Shown: positions 1 through 8,916 of the stretch, piece after piece | Layout of the letters: each line of letters starts with the position of its first letter | Numbering within the stretch: position 1 is the stretch's first letter | DNA from: Pseudomonas fluorescens | Lineage (GTDB): Bacteria; Pseudomonadota; Gammaproteobacteria; Pseudomonadales; Pseudomonadaceae | Reading direction: 5' to 3' | Length of the DNA: 35,170 bases | NCBI RefSeq assembly: GCF_018614775.1 | Contig: NZ_JAGGOF010000027.1 | Span: 1 to 35,170, forward strand | The notes under the pieces: model-generated | What the model saw: the letters and a program-made list of their open reading frames with translations, nothing else | Told to the model about the DNA's origin: nothing | The model's database searches: none | Program-made: the position numbers and the translations under genes

Positions 1-410
1 TCATAGATTTGGTTCTACAGCCCAGGCACCGCAGATCTGGCGGGTGTATGGCCGAAAGAGCCAGGTCGGCTATAAGGCCGCCTCGGCGAGCCTTTGATCT
101 GGGGCGCCCCGTTAACCACGCTGGCCGAACGCAGGTATTGCGCAGTGGGCAATCCGGCATGGATGCCGGATTAGCCGCGCTGGGCCATGGATGGCCCTTC
201 GCGGCGGGCCCACGGAGCAATGCCTTCGTTCGGGCATGCCGAGCCTAAGCGAGGCACCGAGTGGTGGGGCAAAGCGCTTTTGGTTACTTTTGGCTGGTCC
301 GGCTCCCGGCCCTTCCAAAAGTGACCCGCCGTAAGGGCGGAACCCTAAGTCGCCGTTACCACAGCAACGGATATACACACAAAAATACCTAACAGCCACA
401 GCCAGTGTTC
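1..410. repeat. Non-coding repeat-like region with hairpins
   Basis: I find no credible gene here. The stretch holds perfect inverted repeats: AATCCGGCAT (151-160) with ATGCCGGATT (163-172), and GGGCCAT with ATGGCCC (about 182-197). It then carries a segment with CAAAGCGCTTTTGGTTACTT (about 272-291) and a CAAAAGTGACCCGCCG segment further on. Segments like these recur between genes in many Pseudomonas genomes and often give spurious short ORFs. That recurrence is recalled, not checked. The left edge may continue beyond the window. Confidence 0.5.
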
Positions 411-430
411 GCATAAACAGAAGCCAACAA

Positions 431-462
431 AAAGCCCCGCTTCCTTTCAGAAACGGGGCTTT
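431..462 (-). terminator. Rho-independent terminator after opgH
   Basis: AAAGCCCCG (431-439) pairs perfectly with CGGGGCTTT (454-462) around a 14-nt loop. On the minus strand the stem runs into a T tract (TTTTTG). It lies 7 nt beyond the opgH stop codon. A stem flanked by A and T runs could also stop transcription coming from the left. Confidence 0.85.
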
Positions 463-468
463 TGCGTA

Positions 469-3039
469 TCAGACCAACTGAGGCTGAAGACTCAATGGCT
501 GAAGCGGCAGCAACGGCGCATGAGGATCGGCCTTCACCGATGCCCGCCACGCCGCCAACCACTCAGGATGGGCCTCGCTCCAGACCTGCTCATGCAGGCG
601 GGACAAGGCCACCGGGTCGCTCAGCAGCGCCAGGCGCTCGGCATTGTTCAGCCCCGATGGACCAGCTTTCAGGGCATGACGCACACGCTCGACCCGCAGC
701 CATTCGATCGGCTCGGCCTTGCCGTGACGCGAGGTTGCCAGCGCACAAGCCAAGGCATTCTGCTGGGGGTCGACCACCGCCCGGATGAAGCCGTCGTTCA
801 GCGCGTGCCAACGGTTTTCATGGGTGTAGTGGTCAGTCGACAGCAGTTCCTGTGGCGGCGCGTATTCCTCGGGAATCAGGAACAGGCTTTCGTCACGGGA
901 CTTCAAGCCCAGGCCAACACGGCTGGAGATCACAGAGACCGGGATCGACAGCATCAGCGAACCGACGATTGGCACCAGCCACCACAGGAAGCTCGGGTTC
1001 AGCCAGATCACCAGCAGCGCCCAGAAGAAGCCGAGCAGGGTCTGCGGACCGTGGCGCTTGACCGCCTCGCTCCACGGCGTGGAGTCATCGTCACGTTGCG
1101 GCGAGTTCCAGGTTGCGGCCCAGCCGAGGAACGCGGCGAGGACGAAACGGGTGTGAAAGATCATCCGCACCGGCGCCAGCAGCATGGAGAACAGCATCTC
1201 CAGCAGCATCGACAGGGTCACCTTGAACTTGCCGCCGAACTCCTTCGCGCCCTTGGCCCAGATCAGCACAATGCTCAGCAGCTTGGGCAGGAACAACAGC
1301 ACGATGGTGGTCGAGAACAGGGCGATGGCCTTGTCCGGGTGCCATTGTGGCCACAACGGATAGAGCTGGCGCGGTTCGAGGAAGTACTGCGGCTCCATCA
1401 GCGTGTTCACCGCCAGCAGCGCGGTGGACAGCACCAGGAAGAAGAACCACAGCGGCGCCGACAGGTAGGACATCACGCCGGTCAGGAACACCGCACGGTG
1501 CACCGGGTGCATGCCCTTGACCAGGAACAGGCGGAAGTTCATCAGGTTGCCGTGGCACCAGCGACGGTCACGCTTGAGTTCGTCCAGCAGGTTTGGCGGC
1601 AACTCTTCGTAACTGCCGGGCAGGTCATAGGCAATCCATACGCCCCAGCCGGCACGGCGCATCAGCGCGGCTTCGACGAAATCGTGGGAAAGAATCGCAC
1701 CCGAGAATGCACCTTTACCCGGCAACGGCGCCAGGGCGCAGTGGTCGATGAAGGGCTTCATGCGGATGATCGCGTTATGGCCCCAGTAGTGGGATTCCCC
1801 CAACTGCCAGAAGTGCAGGCCAGCGGTGAACAGCGGGCCATACACCCGGGTGGCGAACTGCTGCATACGCGCATACAGCGTGTCCATGCCCGATGCCCGT
1901 GGCGCGGTCTGGATGATACCGGCGTCCGGCGTCGCTTCCATCAGGCGCACCAGGCTGGTCAGGCAGGTGCCGCTCATCACGCTATCCGCGTCGAGCACGA
2001 CCATGTACTTGTAGTCGCTGCCCCAACGACGGCAGAAGTCGTCGAGGTTGCCGCTCTTGCGCTTCACACGACGGCGACGGCGGCGATAGAAAATCTTGCC
2101 GAAGCCCCCGGCTTCACGGCAGACATCCAGCCAGGCCTGCTGTTCGGCGACGCAGATATCGGTTTCGTTACTGTCGCTGAGCACAAAGAAGTCGAAGCGA
2201 TCGAGATCACCGGTGGCGGCCACCGACTCGAAGGTCGCGCGCAAGCCGGCGAAAACCCGTGGCACGTCTTCGTTGCAGATCGGCATCACCAGCGCAGTGC
2301 GGGCATCCTTGGGAATCGGCTCGTTGCCGGCACTGGCACCGGAGATGCGGTACTTGTCGTGGCCGGTGAGCAATTCGAGAAAACCCATCAGCGCGGTCCA
2401 GAAACCGGCCGACACCCAGCAGAACAGGATCCCGAACAGAATCAGGATGCTGGTCTGCAGGGCATACGGCAGCACCTGCGTGGCAGTCTGCAGCAGCGGT
2501 TGGTGCAGCACTTCGTCCAGGTCGACGAACGACCAGCCCTGGTACGGCATGATGCCTTTCATGTACCAGCCGGCGACGATGGTCTGGCCGAGCATCAATA
2601 TCAGCAGGATGTAGCGACGGATCGAACCCACGGTACGCCAGCGCGCATGCGGCAGCACGCGCTCGTCCTTGGGCGGCTTCGGCGGGTTGGTCCGGCCGGT
2701 CAGGCGCCGCCAGCCGCGCACCAGGATGTTGGTGCGCCACGGTTCCGGCACAACCTTGGTCCGACGGATCGGCGGCGTAGCCTTGAGACGCACGCGACCG
2801 CTGGCATCGAGCCCCAGCATCTCGGCTTCTTCAAGCTCTTCGGCGGTGTTCAGGGTCAGGCGACGACCTACCGAGGCTTGCGCTGCGTCGGCAGGTGCAT
2901 CGAAGGTCGACGACGAGAGGCGTTCGTGCAGTTCGCTGAAGGACTTGCAGCCCGCCAGTTCGGCGCGCTGCTGGTCGGTCATGGGCAAATGGGCCAGGTA
3001 CTCGCTAAGCGTCTCTGGCTGTACTGAAGTATTACTCAT
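469..3039 (-). CDS. opgH: Glucans biosynthesis glucosyltransferase OpgH (MdoH)
   Basis: An inner-membrane family 2 glycosyltransferase of 856 aa that makes the beta-linked glucose backbone of osmoregulated periplasmic glucans and passes it to the periplasm. Membrane segments begin near residue 143. A large cytoplasmic catalytic domain (about 245-500) carries DADS at 350-353, SHDF with D453, and the RDRRW motif at 490-494, as expected for processive GT2 enzymes. Further membrane helices follow. The length is normal for the family. An Arg-run (about 319-327, [10 protein letters not shown]) lies in the catalytic domain. The ATG overlaps the end of opgG by 8 nt and has no good Shine-Dalgarno at normal distance, so translation is probably coupled to opgG. 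In E. coli the N-terminal part also affects cell size through FtsZ; whether that applies here is unknown. Confidence 0.96.
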   Translation of the reverse strand: MSNTSVQPETLSEYLAHLPMTDQQRAELAGCKSFSELHERLSSSTFDAPADAAQASVGRRLTLNTAEELEEAEMLGLDASGRVRLKATPPIRRTKVVPEPWRTNILVRGWRRLTGRTNPPKPPKDERVLPHARWRTVGSIRRYILLILMLGQTIVAGWYMKGIMPYQGWSFVDLDEVLHQPLLQTATQVLPYALQTSILILFGILFCWVSAGFWTALMGFLELLTGHDKYRISGASAGNEPIPKDARTALVMPICNEDVPRVFAGLRATFESVAATGDLDRFDFFVLSDSNETDICVAEQQAWLDVCREAGGFGKIFYRRRRRRVKRKSGNLDDFCRRWGSDYKYMVVLDADSVMSGTCLTSLVRLMEATPDAGIIQTAPRASGMDTLYARMQQFATRVYGPLFTAGLHFWQLGESHYWGHNAIIRMKPFIDHCALAPLPGKGAFSGAILSHDFVEAALMRRAGWGVWIAYDLPGSYEELPPNLLDELKRDRRWCHGNLMNFRLFLVKGMHPVHRAVFLTGVMSYLSAPLWFFFLVLSTALLAVNTLMEPQYFLEPRQLYPLWPQWHPDKAIALFSTTIVLLFLPKLLSIVLIWAKGAKEFGGKFKVTLSMLLEMLFSMLLAPVRMIFHTRFVLAAFLGWAATWNSPQRDDDSTPWSEAVKRHGPQTLLGFFWALLVIWLNPSFLWWLVPIVGSLMLSIPVSVISSRVGLGLKSRDESLFLIPEEYAPPQELLSTDHYTHENRWHALNDGFIRAVVDPQQNALACALATSRHGKAEPIEWLRVERVRHALKAGPSGLNNAERLALLSDPVALSRLHEQVWSEAHPEWLAAWRASVKADPHAPLLPLQPLSLQPQLV

Positions 3040-4801
3040 CGGCAGGCAACTGATAGCTCCAGGTCTCGGTCAGGACTTGTTCAGTCGCTTCCGGTTCCTG
3101 CGGGGTTGGGGTCGCTTCAACGGCGGCGGAAGCAGCCTTGACGGCCTTGGCTTGTTCTTGCGCTTTTTCTTGCGCCGTTTCTTTTGCGGCTTGCTGCTTG
3201 GCGACTTTGTCGGCCTTGGCCAGCGTCGTGGTCACGGTGTGCGATGCGGCCGGGGCCTCGACAGGCGTCAACGGACGAACCAGTGCTGCACGCATTTCGG
3301 TGGCCTGTTTCGCGTCCTTGATCTTCAGTCGCAGGGTCAAGCGCCAGCCCTTGGTTTCCGGGTTGTAGCGCACGCTGTTCTCGACGATTTCACCGTTATC
3401 GCCGACGCTCACCTGGCTACGCACATCGGCGTCTTCCGGCAGGTCTTGCAGCGAAGGACCTTCGAAGTCCACCAGGTAGGCCACGCTGCCGTCTGGCTGA
3501 CGGATCAGGTTGGACTGCTTCACGTCACCGGTGGAACGCAGGGTCTGCTTGACCCAGGCGCTGTCCGGCGAGTGCAGGCTGGCTTCGTCGAGGGTCCAGT
3601 GCAGGCGATAGCTGAAGTCCAGCGGCTGGCCTGGCTCAGGCAGTTTTTCCGGGCTCCAGAACGCAACGATGTTGTCATTGGTTTCGTCGGCAGTCGGGAT
3701 TTCCACCAGGTCGACGGTGCCCTTGCCCCAATCACCTTTCGGTTCGATCCAGGCACTTGGACGCTTGTCGTAGCGATCGTCCAGGTCTTCGTAGTGGCTG
3801 AAGTCACGACCGCGTTGCAACAAGCCGAAACCACGTGGGTTTTCCACCGAGAAGTTGCTCACGGCCAGGTGTTTCGGGTTGTTCAGCGGACGCCAGATCC
3901 ACTCGCCGTTGCCAGCGTGAATCGACAGGCCACTGGAGTCGTGCAGTTCGCGACGATAGTTCAGCACCTTGGAGGGCTGGTTGGCCCCGAACAGGTACAT
4001 GCTGGTCAACGGGGCGACACCCAGCTTGGTCACGCGATCACGCAGGAACATGCGCGACTTCACGTCGACCACGGTGTCGGTACCCGGACGCAGGGTCAGG
4101 CGATAGGCGCCGGTAGCCCGAGGCGAATCCAGCAGGGCGAAGATCACCAGGTGCTTGTCGGTCGGTTTCGGGCGTTGGATCCAGAATTCGCGAAAGCGCG
4201 GGAATTCTTCGCCGGATGGCAGTGCCGTGTCGATGGCCATGCCACGGGCGGACAAGCCGTAGGTCTGGCCCTTGCCGATGACGCGGAAATAGCTCGCGCC
4301 CAGCATGGTCATGATTTCGTCTTGCTTGTCTGCCTTGTTGATCGGGTACAACACACGGAAACCCGCGTAGCCCAGCTGCTCGGTGGCCTTGGGGTCGAAT
4401 TTCACGTCGCCGAAATCGAAGCGCGACGGATCGTACTTGATCTCTTCGACGTTCGTGGCGGTGATTTCGTTGATTTTCACCGGTGTGTCGAAATGCATGC
4501 CCTGGTGATAGAACGACAGCCGGAACGGCGTCTTCTGGTCAGCCCATTCGGCTTTTTCGGTGCGGAAACGGATCTTTTGATAGTCAGCGAATTTCATTTC
4601 GCGGAATTCGTTCGGCAGATTGCTGCGCGGGGCTTCGTATTTTTGCCCGGCCAGCTCTTGAGCCTTCGCCGATACATCATCCAGGCTGAATGCCCACAGT
4701 TGGCCCGCGCCGAACAGGCACAACAGGGCCGAGCCCGCTACCAGAGCGTTTCTAAACCGTTTGGCAGACATTTTTGGTGCATTACAGGGACTAACAATCA
4801 C
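3032..4801 (-). CDS. opgG: Glucans biosynthesis protein G (OpgG/MdoG), periplasmic
   Basis: A periplasmic protein needed for assembly and branching of osmoregulated periplasmic glucans; partner of OpgH. I chose the GTG at 4801 (589 aa) because GAGGG stands 7 nt upstream. An in-frame ATG at 4771 has no visible ribosome site, and longer readings lack one too. A signal peptide follows (KRFRN, then a hydrophobic stretch ending at LWA before FSLDD). The MdoG domain fills most of the protein, with conserved blocks such as [13 protein letters not shown] and [14 protein letters not shown]. Near the C-terminus a tail of about 50 residues rich in Ala, Lys, Gln and Glu interrupts the domain before the last segment ([12 protein letters not shown]). 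The stop overlaps the opgH start (ATGAGTAA), so the two genes form an operon. Confidence 0.93.
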   Translation of the reverse strand: MIVSPCNAPKMSAKRFRNALVAGSALLCLFGAGQLWAFSLDDVSAKAQELAGQKYEAPRSNLPNEFREMKFADYQKIRFRTEKAEWADQKTPFRLSFYHQGMHFDTPVKINEITATNVEEIKYDPSRFDFGDVKFDPKATEQLGYAGFRVLYPINKADKQDEIMTMLGASYFRVIGKGQTYGLSARGMAIDTALPSGEEFPRFREFWIQRPKPTDKHLVIFALLDSPRATGAYRLTLRPGTDTVVDVKSRMFLRDRVTKLGVAPLTSMYLFGANQPSKVLNYRRELHDSSGLSIHAGNGEWIWRPLNNPKHLAVSNFSVENPRGFGLLQRGRDFSHYEDLDDRYDKRPSAWIEPKGDWGKGTVDLVEIPTADETNDNIVAFWSPEKLPEPGQPLDFSYRLHWTLDEASLHSPDSAWVKQTLRSTGDVKQSNLIRQPDGSVAYLVDFEGPSLQDLPEDADVRSQVSVGDNGEIVENSVRYNPETKGWRLTLRLKIKDAKQATEMRAALVRPLTPVEAPAASHTVTTTLAKADKVAKQQAAKETAQEKAQEQAKAVKAASAAVEATPTPQEPEATEQVLTETWSYQLPADE

Positions 4802-5121
4802 GAGCAACCCTCGCCGAAAACAGATCAAAAAACCAACGGCCAGATAACGTATCTGCTGGGTATCGGCTTTGAAAAACCGACCTCGCGGACCACTCCTGCC
4901 AAGTTGGCGAGCATTGTTCCGACTCCGCTGGAAGAAAATGATTCCCCAAACGGTCCAGGACAAGTCTCTACCTAAGTCAAATGGACCAGCGAATGCTGGC
5001 ACCCCGTAGCGCGCGATTATCTAGCAGGCCGCGTGACAACGCATCAGGGGCAACAAAGTATTTATTGAGAAAACTCCTAGTTTTTCCTGGAAAACGGTCT
5101 GAAAAGATGTTTCAAACGCTT
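4802..5121. other. opgG upstream region (320 bp, no gene)
   Basis: This gap separates opgG from the end of dtd; I see no gene in it. On the minus strand a possible extended -10 (TGCTAGATAAT, 5016-5026) would give opgG a leader of roughly 200 nt, but no convincing -35 is visible. A small inverted repeat CCAGC-GAAT-GCTGG sits at about 4985-4998. The promoter call is tentative. Confidence 0.35.
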
Positions 5122-5128
5122 TCAGACC
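5096..5128 (-). terminator. Possible terminator hairpin at the end of dtd
   Basis: GGTCTGAAA (5096-5104) and TTTCAGACC (5120-5128) form a perfect 9-bp inverted repeat with a 15-nt loop. The first arm read on the minus strand contains the dtd stop codon (5122-5124), and the stem is followed by GTTTTCC. The T run is short, so termination strength is uncertain. Confidence 0.4.
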
Positions 5129-5559
5129 TGTAACAGGAACGTTACCGGTCCATCGTTGACCAGATGCACTTGCATGTCGGCGCCGAATCTACCTGATGCC
5201 ACAGGGCCATGCACCTGTTTCGCCTGGCTGACCAGATACTTGAACAGCTCTTCTCCCAAAGCGGGTGGCGCAGCCGTCGAAAAACCGGGGCGCAAACCAC
5301 TTTTGGTGTCCGCCGCCAAGGTGAACTGCGACACCAGCAACAAACCGCCACCGACGTCCGCCAGAGACAGGTTCATCTTGCCGTCGGCGTCGCTGAACAC
5401 CCGATAGTTAAGCAGCTTATGCAGGAGTTTGTCGGCGCTGGCCCGGGTGTCTTCAGGCTCGACTGCCACCAACACCAACAAGCCTTGGTCCACGGCCCCG
5501 ACGATCTCTCCTGCAACTTCGACCCGGGCACCGCGAACCCGTTGCAACAAACCCTTCAT
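5122..5559 (-). CDS. dtd: D-aminoacyl-tRNA deacylase
   Basis: Removes D-amino acids, and glycine mischarged on tRNA-Ala, from tRNA in the cytoplasm; a chirality proofreading enzyme acting as a homodimer. The 145-aa length is standard. The family signature SQFTLAAD appears at residues 77-84 and the cross-subunit Gly-Pro motif as NDGPVTF near residue 136. The N-terminus MKGLLQRV is typical. Its ATG overlaps the stop of pip (ATGA), so it is co-transcribed and probably translationally coupled with that gene. Confidence 0.95.
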   Translation of the reverse strand: MKGLLQRVRGARVEVAGEIVGAVDQGLLVLVAVEPEDTRASADKLLHKLLNYRVFSDADGKMNLSLADVGGGLLLVSQFTLAADTKSGLRPGFSTAAPPALGEELFKYLVSQAKQVHGPVASGRFGADMQVHLVNDGPVTFLLQV

Positions 5560-6527
5560 GCTTCCTCGGGCGGCAGGTCGAGCAGGCGCCGGGCCATTTG
5601 CCCGGCCGCGCGTACCAGCGCATCGGTAATACCCGGCTCCGAGGCGGCGTGACCGGCATCGCGAATCACCTGCAGCTCACTGTTGGGCCAGTTCTGGTGC
5701 AGCTCCCAGGCATTGTCCAGCGGGCAGATGACATCGTAGCGACCATGCACGATCACGCCCGGCAAATGGGCGATCTTGCCCATGTCACGAATCAACTGGT
5801 TGGGTTCGAGGAAGGCGTTGTTGGTGAAATAGTGGCATTCGATCCGGGCAATCGACAGCGCGCGCTGCGGCTCCGAGAAGCGATCGACCACCAATGGGTT
5901 GGGGCGCAGGGTCGCGGTGCGACCTTCCCAGGTGGACCAGGCCTTGGCCGCGTGCATCTGGGCGATCTGGTCGTTACCGGTCAGGCGCTTGTGGAAGGCG
6001 CTGAGCAGGTCGTCGCGCTCATCCAGCGGGATCGGCGCGATGTAGTCCTGCCAGTAGTCCGGGAACAGGCGACTGGCGCCGGCCTGATAGAACCATTCGA
6101 TTTCCTGCGGGCGGCAGAGGAAGATCCCGCGCAGGATCAGGCCATGGACCCGCTCCGGATGGGTCTGGGCATAGGCCAGGGCGAGGGTCGAGCCCCAGGA
6201 GCCGCCAAACAGCACCCATTTCTCGATGCCCAGGTGCTTGCGAATGCGCTCAAGGTCTTCGACAAGATCCCAGGTGGTGTTGTTTTCCAGGCTGGCGTGG
6301 GGTGTGGAGCGACCGCAGCCGCGTTGGTCGAAGGTGACAATGCGGTACAGGTTCGGATCGAAATAGCGACGACTCTGCGCATCGCAGCCGGCACCCGGGC
6401 CACCATGAATGAACACCACCGGCAGGCCTTCCGGAGAGCCGCTTTCATCGACATAGAGCGTGTGGGTTTCATCGACAGCCAGATCGTGCCGGGCATGGGG
6501 TTTGATCTGCGGGTACAAAGTCTGCAT
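5556..6527 (-). CDS. pip: Proline iminopeptidase (alpha/beta hydrolase, S33)
   Basis: Releases N-terminal proline from peptides; cytoplasmic. The start at 6527 ([10 protein letters not shown], 323 aa) has GGAG 7-8 nt upstream. An in-frame ATG 27 nt further upstream is less well placed. The oxyanion motif HGGPGAG is at residues 41-47, the nucleophile elbow GGSWGS has Ser110, and the acid and base residues lie in GRYDVICP and DAGHAASEP near the C-terminus. Length and motifs match the bacterial Pip family. It overlaps dtd by 4 nt. The Pip-Dtd pairing is, as I recall, common in Pseudomonas; no functional link is implied. Confidence 0.93.
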   Translation of the reverse strand: MQTLYPQIKPHARHDLAVDETHTLYVDESGSPEGLPVVFIHGGPGAGCDAQSRRYFDPNLYRIVTFDQRGCGRSTPHASLENNTTWDLVEDLERIRKHLGIEKWVLFGGSWGSTLALAYAQTHPERVHGLILRGIFLCRPQEIEWFYQAGASRLFPDYWQDYIAPIPLDERDDLLSAFHKRLTGNDQIAQMHAAKAWSTWEGRTATLRPNPLVVDRFSEPQRALSIARIECHYFTNNAFLEPNQLIRDMGKIAHLPGVIVHGRYDVICPLDNAWELHQNWPNSELQVIRDAGHAASEPGITDALVRAAGQMARRLLDLPPEEA

Positions 6528-6678
6528 TGCGCGCTCCGTAAGGGGTCGAGTCATCCCTGTGGGGACTTCTATTTAATCTGCCGTCCGGCATCATAAACCC
6601 GAATCACCTTAATGAGCATGTCCCTGAGCAGTCAAAGCATGTCAACCCGGTACGCCAGCGGTGTGCGAGGCAGGTCAT

Positions 6679-6767
6679 GTGTGGGAGCAAGGCTTGCCCG
6701 CGATGCAGGCACCTCGCTTGGGTGGGGATCGAGTCGCTCGCATTGCGGGCAAGCCTTGCTTCCACAG
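6679..6767. repeat. REP pair (BIME) downstream of hutG
   Basis: Two facing palindromic units: GTGGGAGCAAGGCTTGCCCG (6681-6700) and its near inverse, GCGGGCAAGCCTTGCT and TCCACAG (about 6745-6767). The right arm ends directly at the hutG stop codon. This is the CAAGGCTTGCCCGCGA subtype, shared with the copy at 18693-18780. REPs like these are mobilised by RAYT transposases; none is present in this window. Confidence 0.88.
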
Positions 6768-6768
6768 T

Positions 6769-7572
6769 TTAACGTTTGTACGTTTGCCGCCCCCAGGCCA
6801 GCAAGCCCTCAAGCAATTCCCGGAGCACCACCTGGGTCGGCTCCGCCAGATCCGCCCGGTAGTTGAACGGCTCGAACTCTTCCATGTAAGTGCTTTGGCA
6901 CAGCTCCAGTTGCACCGCGTGGATGTTCTCGGCCGGGTTGCCGTAGTGCCGGGTGATGTGCCCGCCCTTGAACCGACCGTTGAGCACATGGGTGAACCCG
7001 CCGTGACGGGCACAGATGGCTTCGAGCTGGCTCGCCAGCGTCGGGTCGCAACTGGCGCCGTTGAAGGTGCCGAGGTTGAAGTCCGGCAGCTTGCCATCGA
7101 ACAGGTGCGGGATCACCGAGCGGATCGAATGAGCGTCGAACAACAAGGCATAGCCAAACTCGGCCTTGAGCCGCGCCAGTTCCTGTTGCAAGGCCTGGTG
7201 GTACGGCATCCAGACCTGCTGCAGATAAGTCGCCCGTTCTTCGACAGACGGCACCAGTCCTTCGCGAAACAACGGCACGCCATCGAACAGCGTCGCCGGA
7301 TACAAGCCCGTGGTGGCGCCGACGTACATGGGTGTGTCATCGGACGGCCGATTCAGGTCGACGACGAAGCGTGAATACTCGGCGGCCAGGGTACTGGCGC
7401 CCAACTCAGCGGCGAACGCGTAGAGCCGCGGGATGTTCCAGTCGGTGTCCGGCAGGCTCTGGGCCTCGGGGATCAACCCGGCCTCAACGGCCGGCGTCAG
7501 GCGCAGGCCGGCGTGGGGCATGCTGATCAACAGCGGCACGCGCCCTTGGGTGAAACTCAGGACCTTCTCCAC
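6769..7572 (-). CDS. hutG: N-formylglutamate deformylase HutG
   Basis: Last step of the five-step histidine pathway: N-formyl-L-glutamate to glutamate plus formate. The start is set at the GTG at 7572 (MEKVLSFTQG, 267 aa), preceded by GAGGAG 7 nt upstream, rather than at an earlier TTG that overlaps hutI. The protein belongs to the FGase/N-formylglutamate amidohydrolase family, with LLISMPHAGLRL near the N-terminus, VVDLNRPSDD, LLFDAHSIRS and GGHITRHYG as likely metal and substrate residues. It follows hutI by 11 nt and is the last gene of the hutU-hutG operon. HutF at the other end of the locus makes its substrate, which fits a formylglutamate route rather than a direct formiminoglutamase. 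Confidence 0.95.
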   Translation of the reverse strand: MEKVLSFTQGRVPLLISMPHAGLRLTPAVEAGLIPEAQSLPDTDWNIPRLYAFAAELGASTLAAEYSRFVVDLNRPSDDTPMYVGATTGLYPATLFDGVPLFREGLVPSVEERATYLQQVWMPYHQALQQELARLKAEFGYALLFDAHSIRSVIPHLFDGKLPDFNLGTFNGASCDPTLASQLEAICARHGGFTHVLNGRFKGGHITRHYGNPAENIHAVQLELCQSTYMEEFEPFNYRADLAEPTQVVLRELLEGLLAWGRQTYKR

Positions 7573-7583
7573 AAGCGTTCTCC

Positions 7584-8786
7584 TCAAACGATTTCAACGC
7601 CGTGACGCACGACGCGTTTTTCCAGATCGCCACCGAGCCAGTACGACAGGTCGGCCGGGCAGTCGATGTGCCAGGCAATAAAATCCGCCACTTTGCCGGC
7701 TTCCAGCGAACCGTGGGTCTGGGCCAGGCCCAAGGCCTGGGCCGCATGAATCGTGGCGCCGGCAAGGGCTTCTTCCGGGGTCATCCGGAAGCACGTGCAG
7801 GCCATGTTCAACATCAAGCGCAACGACAGCGCCGGCGAGGTGCCCGGGTTGAGATCGCTCGCCACGGCAATCTTCACACCGTGCTTGCGCAAGGCGTCCA
7901 TGGGCGGTAACTGGGTTTCGCGAAGGAAGTAAAACGCCCCCGGCAGCAACACCGCCACCGTGCCGGATTCGGCCATGGCGATGGCATCGTCCTCGGTCAT
8001 GAACTCCAGGTGATCAGCCGACAGCGCCTGGTAACGGGCGGCCAGGCTCGAACCGTGCAACGACGACAACTGCTCGGCGTGCAACTTCACCGGCAGGCCC
8101 AGCTGTTGCGCAGTGACAAAGACCCGCTCGACCTGCGCCGGGGAAAAGGCCAGGTATTCGCAAAAGGCATCCACCGCATCCACCAGCCCTTCGGCCGCCA
8201 GGGCCGGGAGCATCTCGGCACAGATGTGCTCAATGTAATCATCGGCGCGGTCTGCGTATTCCGGTGGCAACGCGTGCGCCGCCAGACAGGTGCTGCGCAC
8301 GCTGACCGGCAACTCGGCGCCGAGCCGGCGTATGACCCGCAGGATCTTGCGCTCGCTGGCCAGGTCCAGGCCGTAGCCGGATTTGATTTCCACCGTGGTC
8401 ACGCCGTCGCGCATCAGGCTTTTCAGGCGTTTGGCGGCGCTGGTGAAGAGTTCGTCTTCGCTGGCGGCCCGGGTGGCGCGCACGGTGCTGGCGATGCCGC
8501 CACCGGCCGCGGCGATGTCGGCGTAGCTGACACCTTGCAGGCGCTGTTCGAACTCGCCGCTGCGGTTGCCGCCGAACACCGTGTGGGTGTGGCAGTCGAT
8601 CAGGCCCGGCGTGACCCAGGCGCCCTGAAGGTCGTTGGCCACCGGATAGTCACCGGTCGGCACCTCGGCGCGCGGGCCGATCCACTGGATGTGCTCGCCC
8701 TGGGTGACGATGGCAGCGTCTTCGATGATCGAGTAGACGCCCTGGGCCATGGTCGCGGCGTGGCAGTTTTGCCAGAGGGTTTTCAT
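7584..8786 (-). CDS. hutI: Imidazolonepropionase HutI
   Basis: Third step of histidine degradation: hydrolysis of 4-imidazolone-5-propionate to N-formimino-L-glutamate, in the cytoplasm. The 400-aa length is standard. It is an amidohydrolase-superfamily TIM barrel with the metal motif HTH at residues 66-68 ([10 protein letters not shown]), H236 in KLHAEQLS, H259 in SADHLEF and D311 in ASDLNPGT. The ATG has GGAGG 6 nt upstream. It is separated from hutH by a 111-bp palindromic repeat and followed closely by hutG. Confidence 0.97.
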   Translation of the reverse strand: MKTLWQNCHAATMAQGVYSIIEDAAIVTQGEHIQWIGPRAEVPTGDYPVANDLQGAWVTPGLIDCHTHTVFGGNRSGEFEQRLQGVSYADIAAAGGGIASTVRATRAASEDELFTSAAKRLKSLMRDGVTTVEIKSGYGLDLASERKILRVIRRLGAELPVSVRSTCLAAHALPPEYADRADDYIEHICAEMLPALAAEGLVDAVDAFCEYLAFSPAQVERVFVTAQQLGLPVKLHAEQLSSLHGSSLAARYQALSADHLEFMTEDDAIAMAESGTVAVLLPGAFYFLRETQLPPMDALRKHGVKIAVASDLNPGTSPALSLRLMLNMACTCFRMTPEEALAGATIHAAQALGLAQTHGSLEAGKVADFIAWHIDCPADLSYWLGGDLEKRVVRHGVEIV

Positions 8787-8802
8787 TGACGTCCTCCGTC
8801 AG

Positions 8803-8913
8803 GATCGTTCCCACGCTCTGCGTGGGAATGCAGTCCGGGACGCTCCGCGTCCCGTGTCGAGCGGGACGCAGAGCGTCCCATGAGGCGTTCCCACGCAGAG
8901 TATGGGAACGATC
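8803..8913. repeat. Nested palindromic repeat element between hutH and hutI
   Basis: A 111-bp element whose ends are inverse copies (GATCGTTCCC at 8803-8812, GGGAACGATC at 8904-8913). Inside are four short hairpins in series: TTCCCACGC-TCT-GCGTGGGAA, GGGACG-CTCCG-CGTCCC, GGGACGC-AGA-GCGTCCC and GTTCCCA...TGGGAAC. It almost fills the space between the hutI start and the hutH stop. Elements with GATCGTTCCCACGC ends are, as I recall, dispersed in many fluorescent Pseudomonas genomes. It differs in sequence from the REPs elsewhere in this window. Confidence 0.85.
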
Positions 8914-8916
8914 GGA

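Noticed and set aside
112..414. Short open frames in the left-hand 410 bp as real genes
   Set aside because: They overlap hairpins and repeat-like sequence, lack ribosome sites and resemble no family.
520..3027. Long plus-strand open frame (835 codons) opposite opgH
   Set aside because: It is the antisense shadow of opgH in high-GC DNA: rich in Gln, His, Arg and Val, no domain, no ribosome site, and the opposite strand has clear GT2 motifs.
2669..4975. Plus-strand open frame of 768 codons opposite opgG
   Set aside because: Spans the opgG-opgH junction antisense, with Arg/Gly-rich composition and no recognisable domain; it is a codon-bias shadow.
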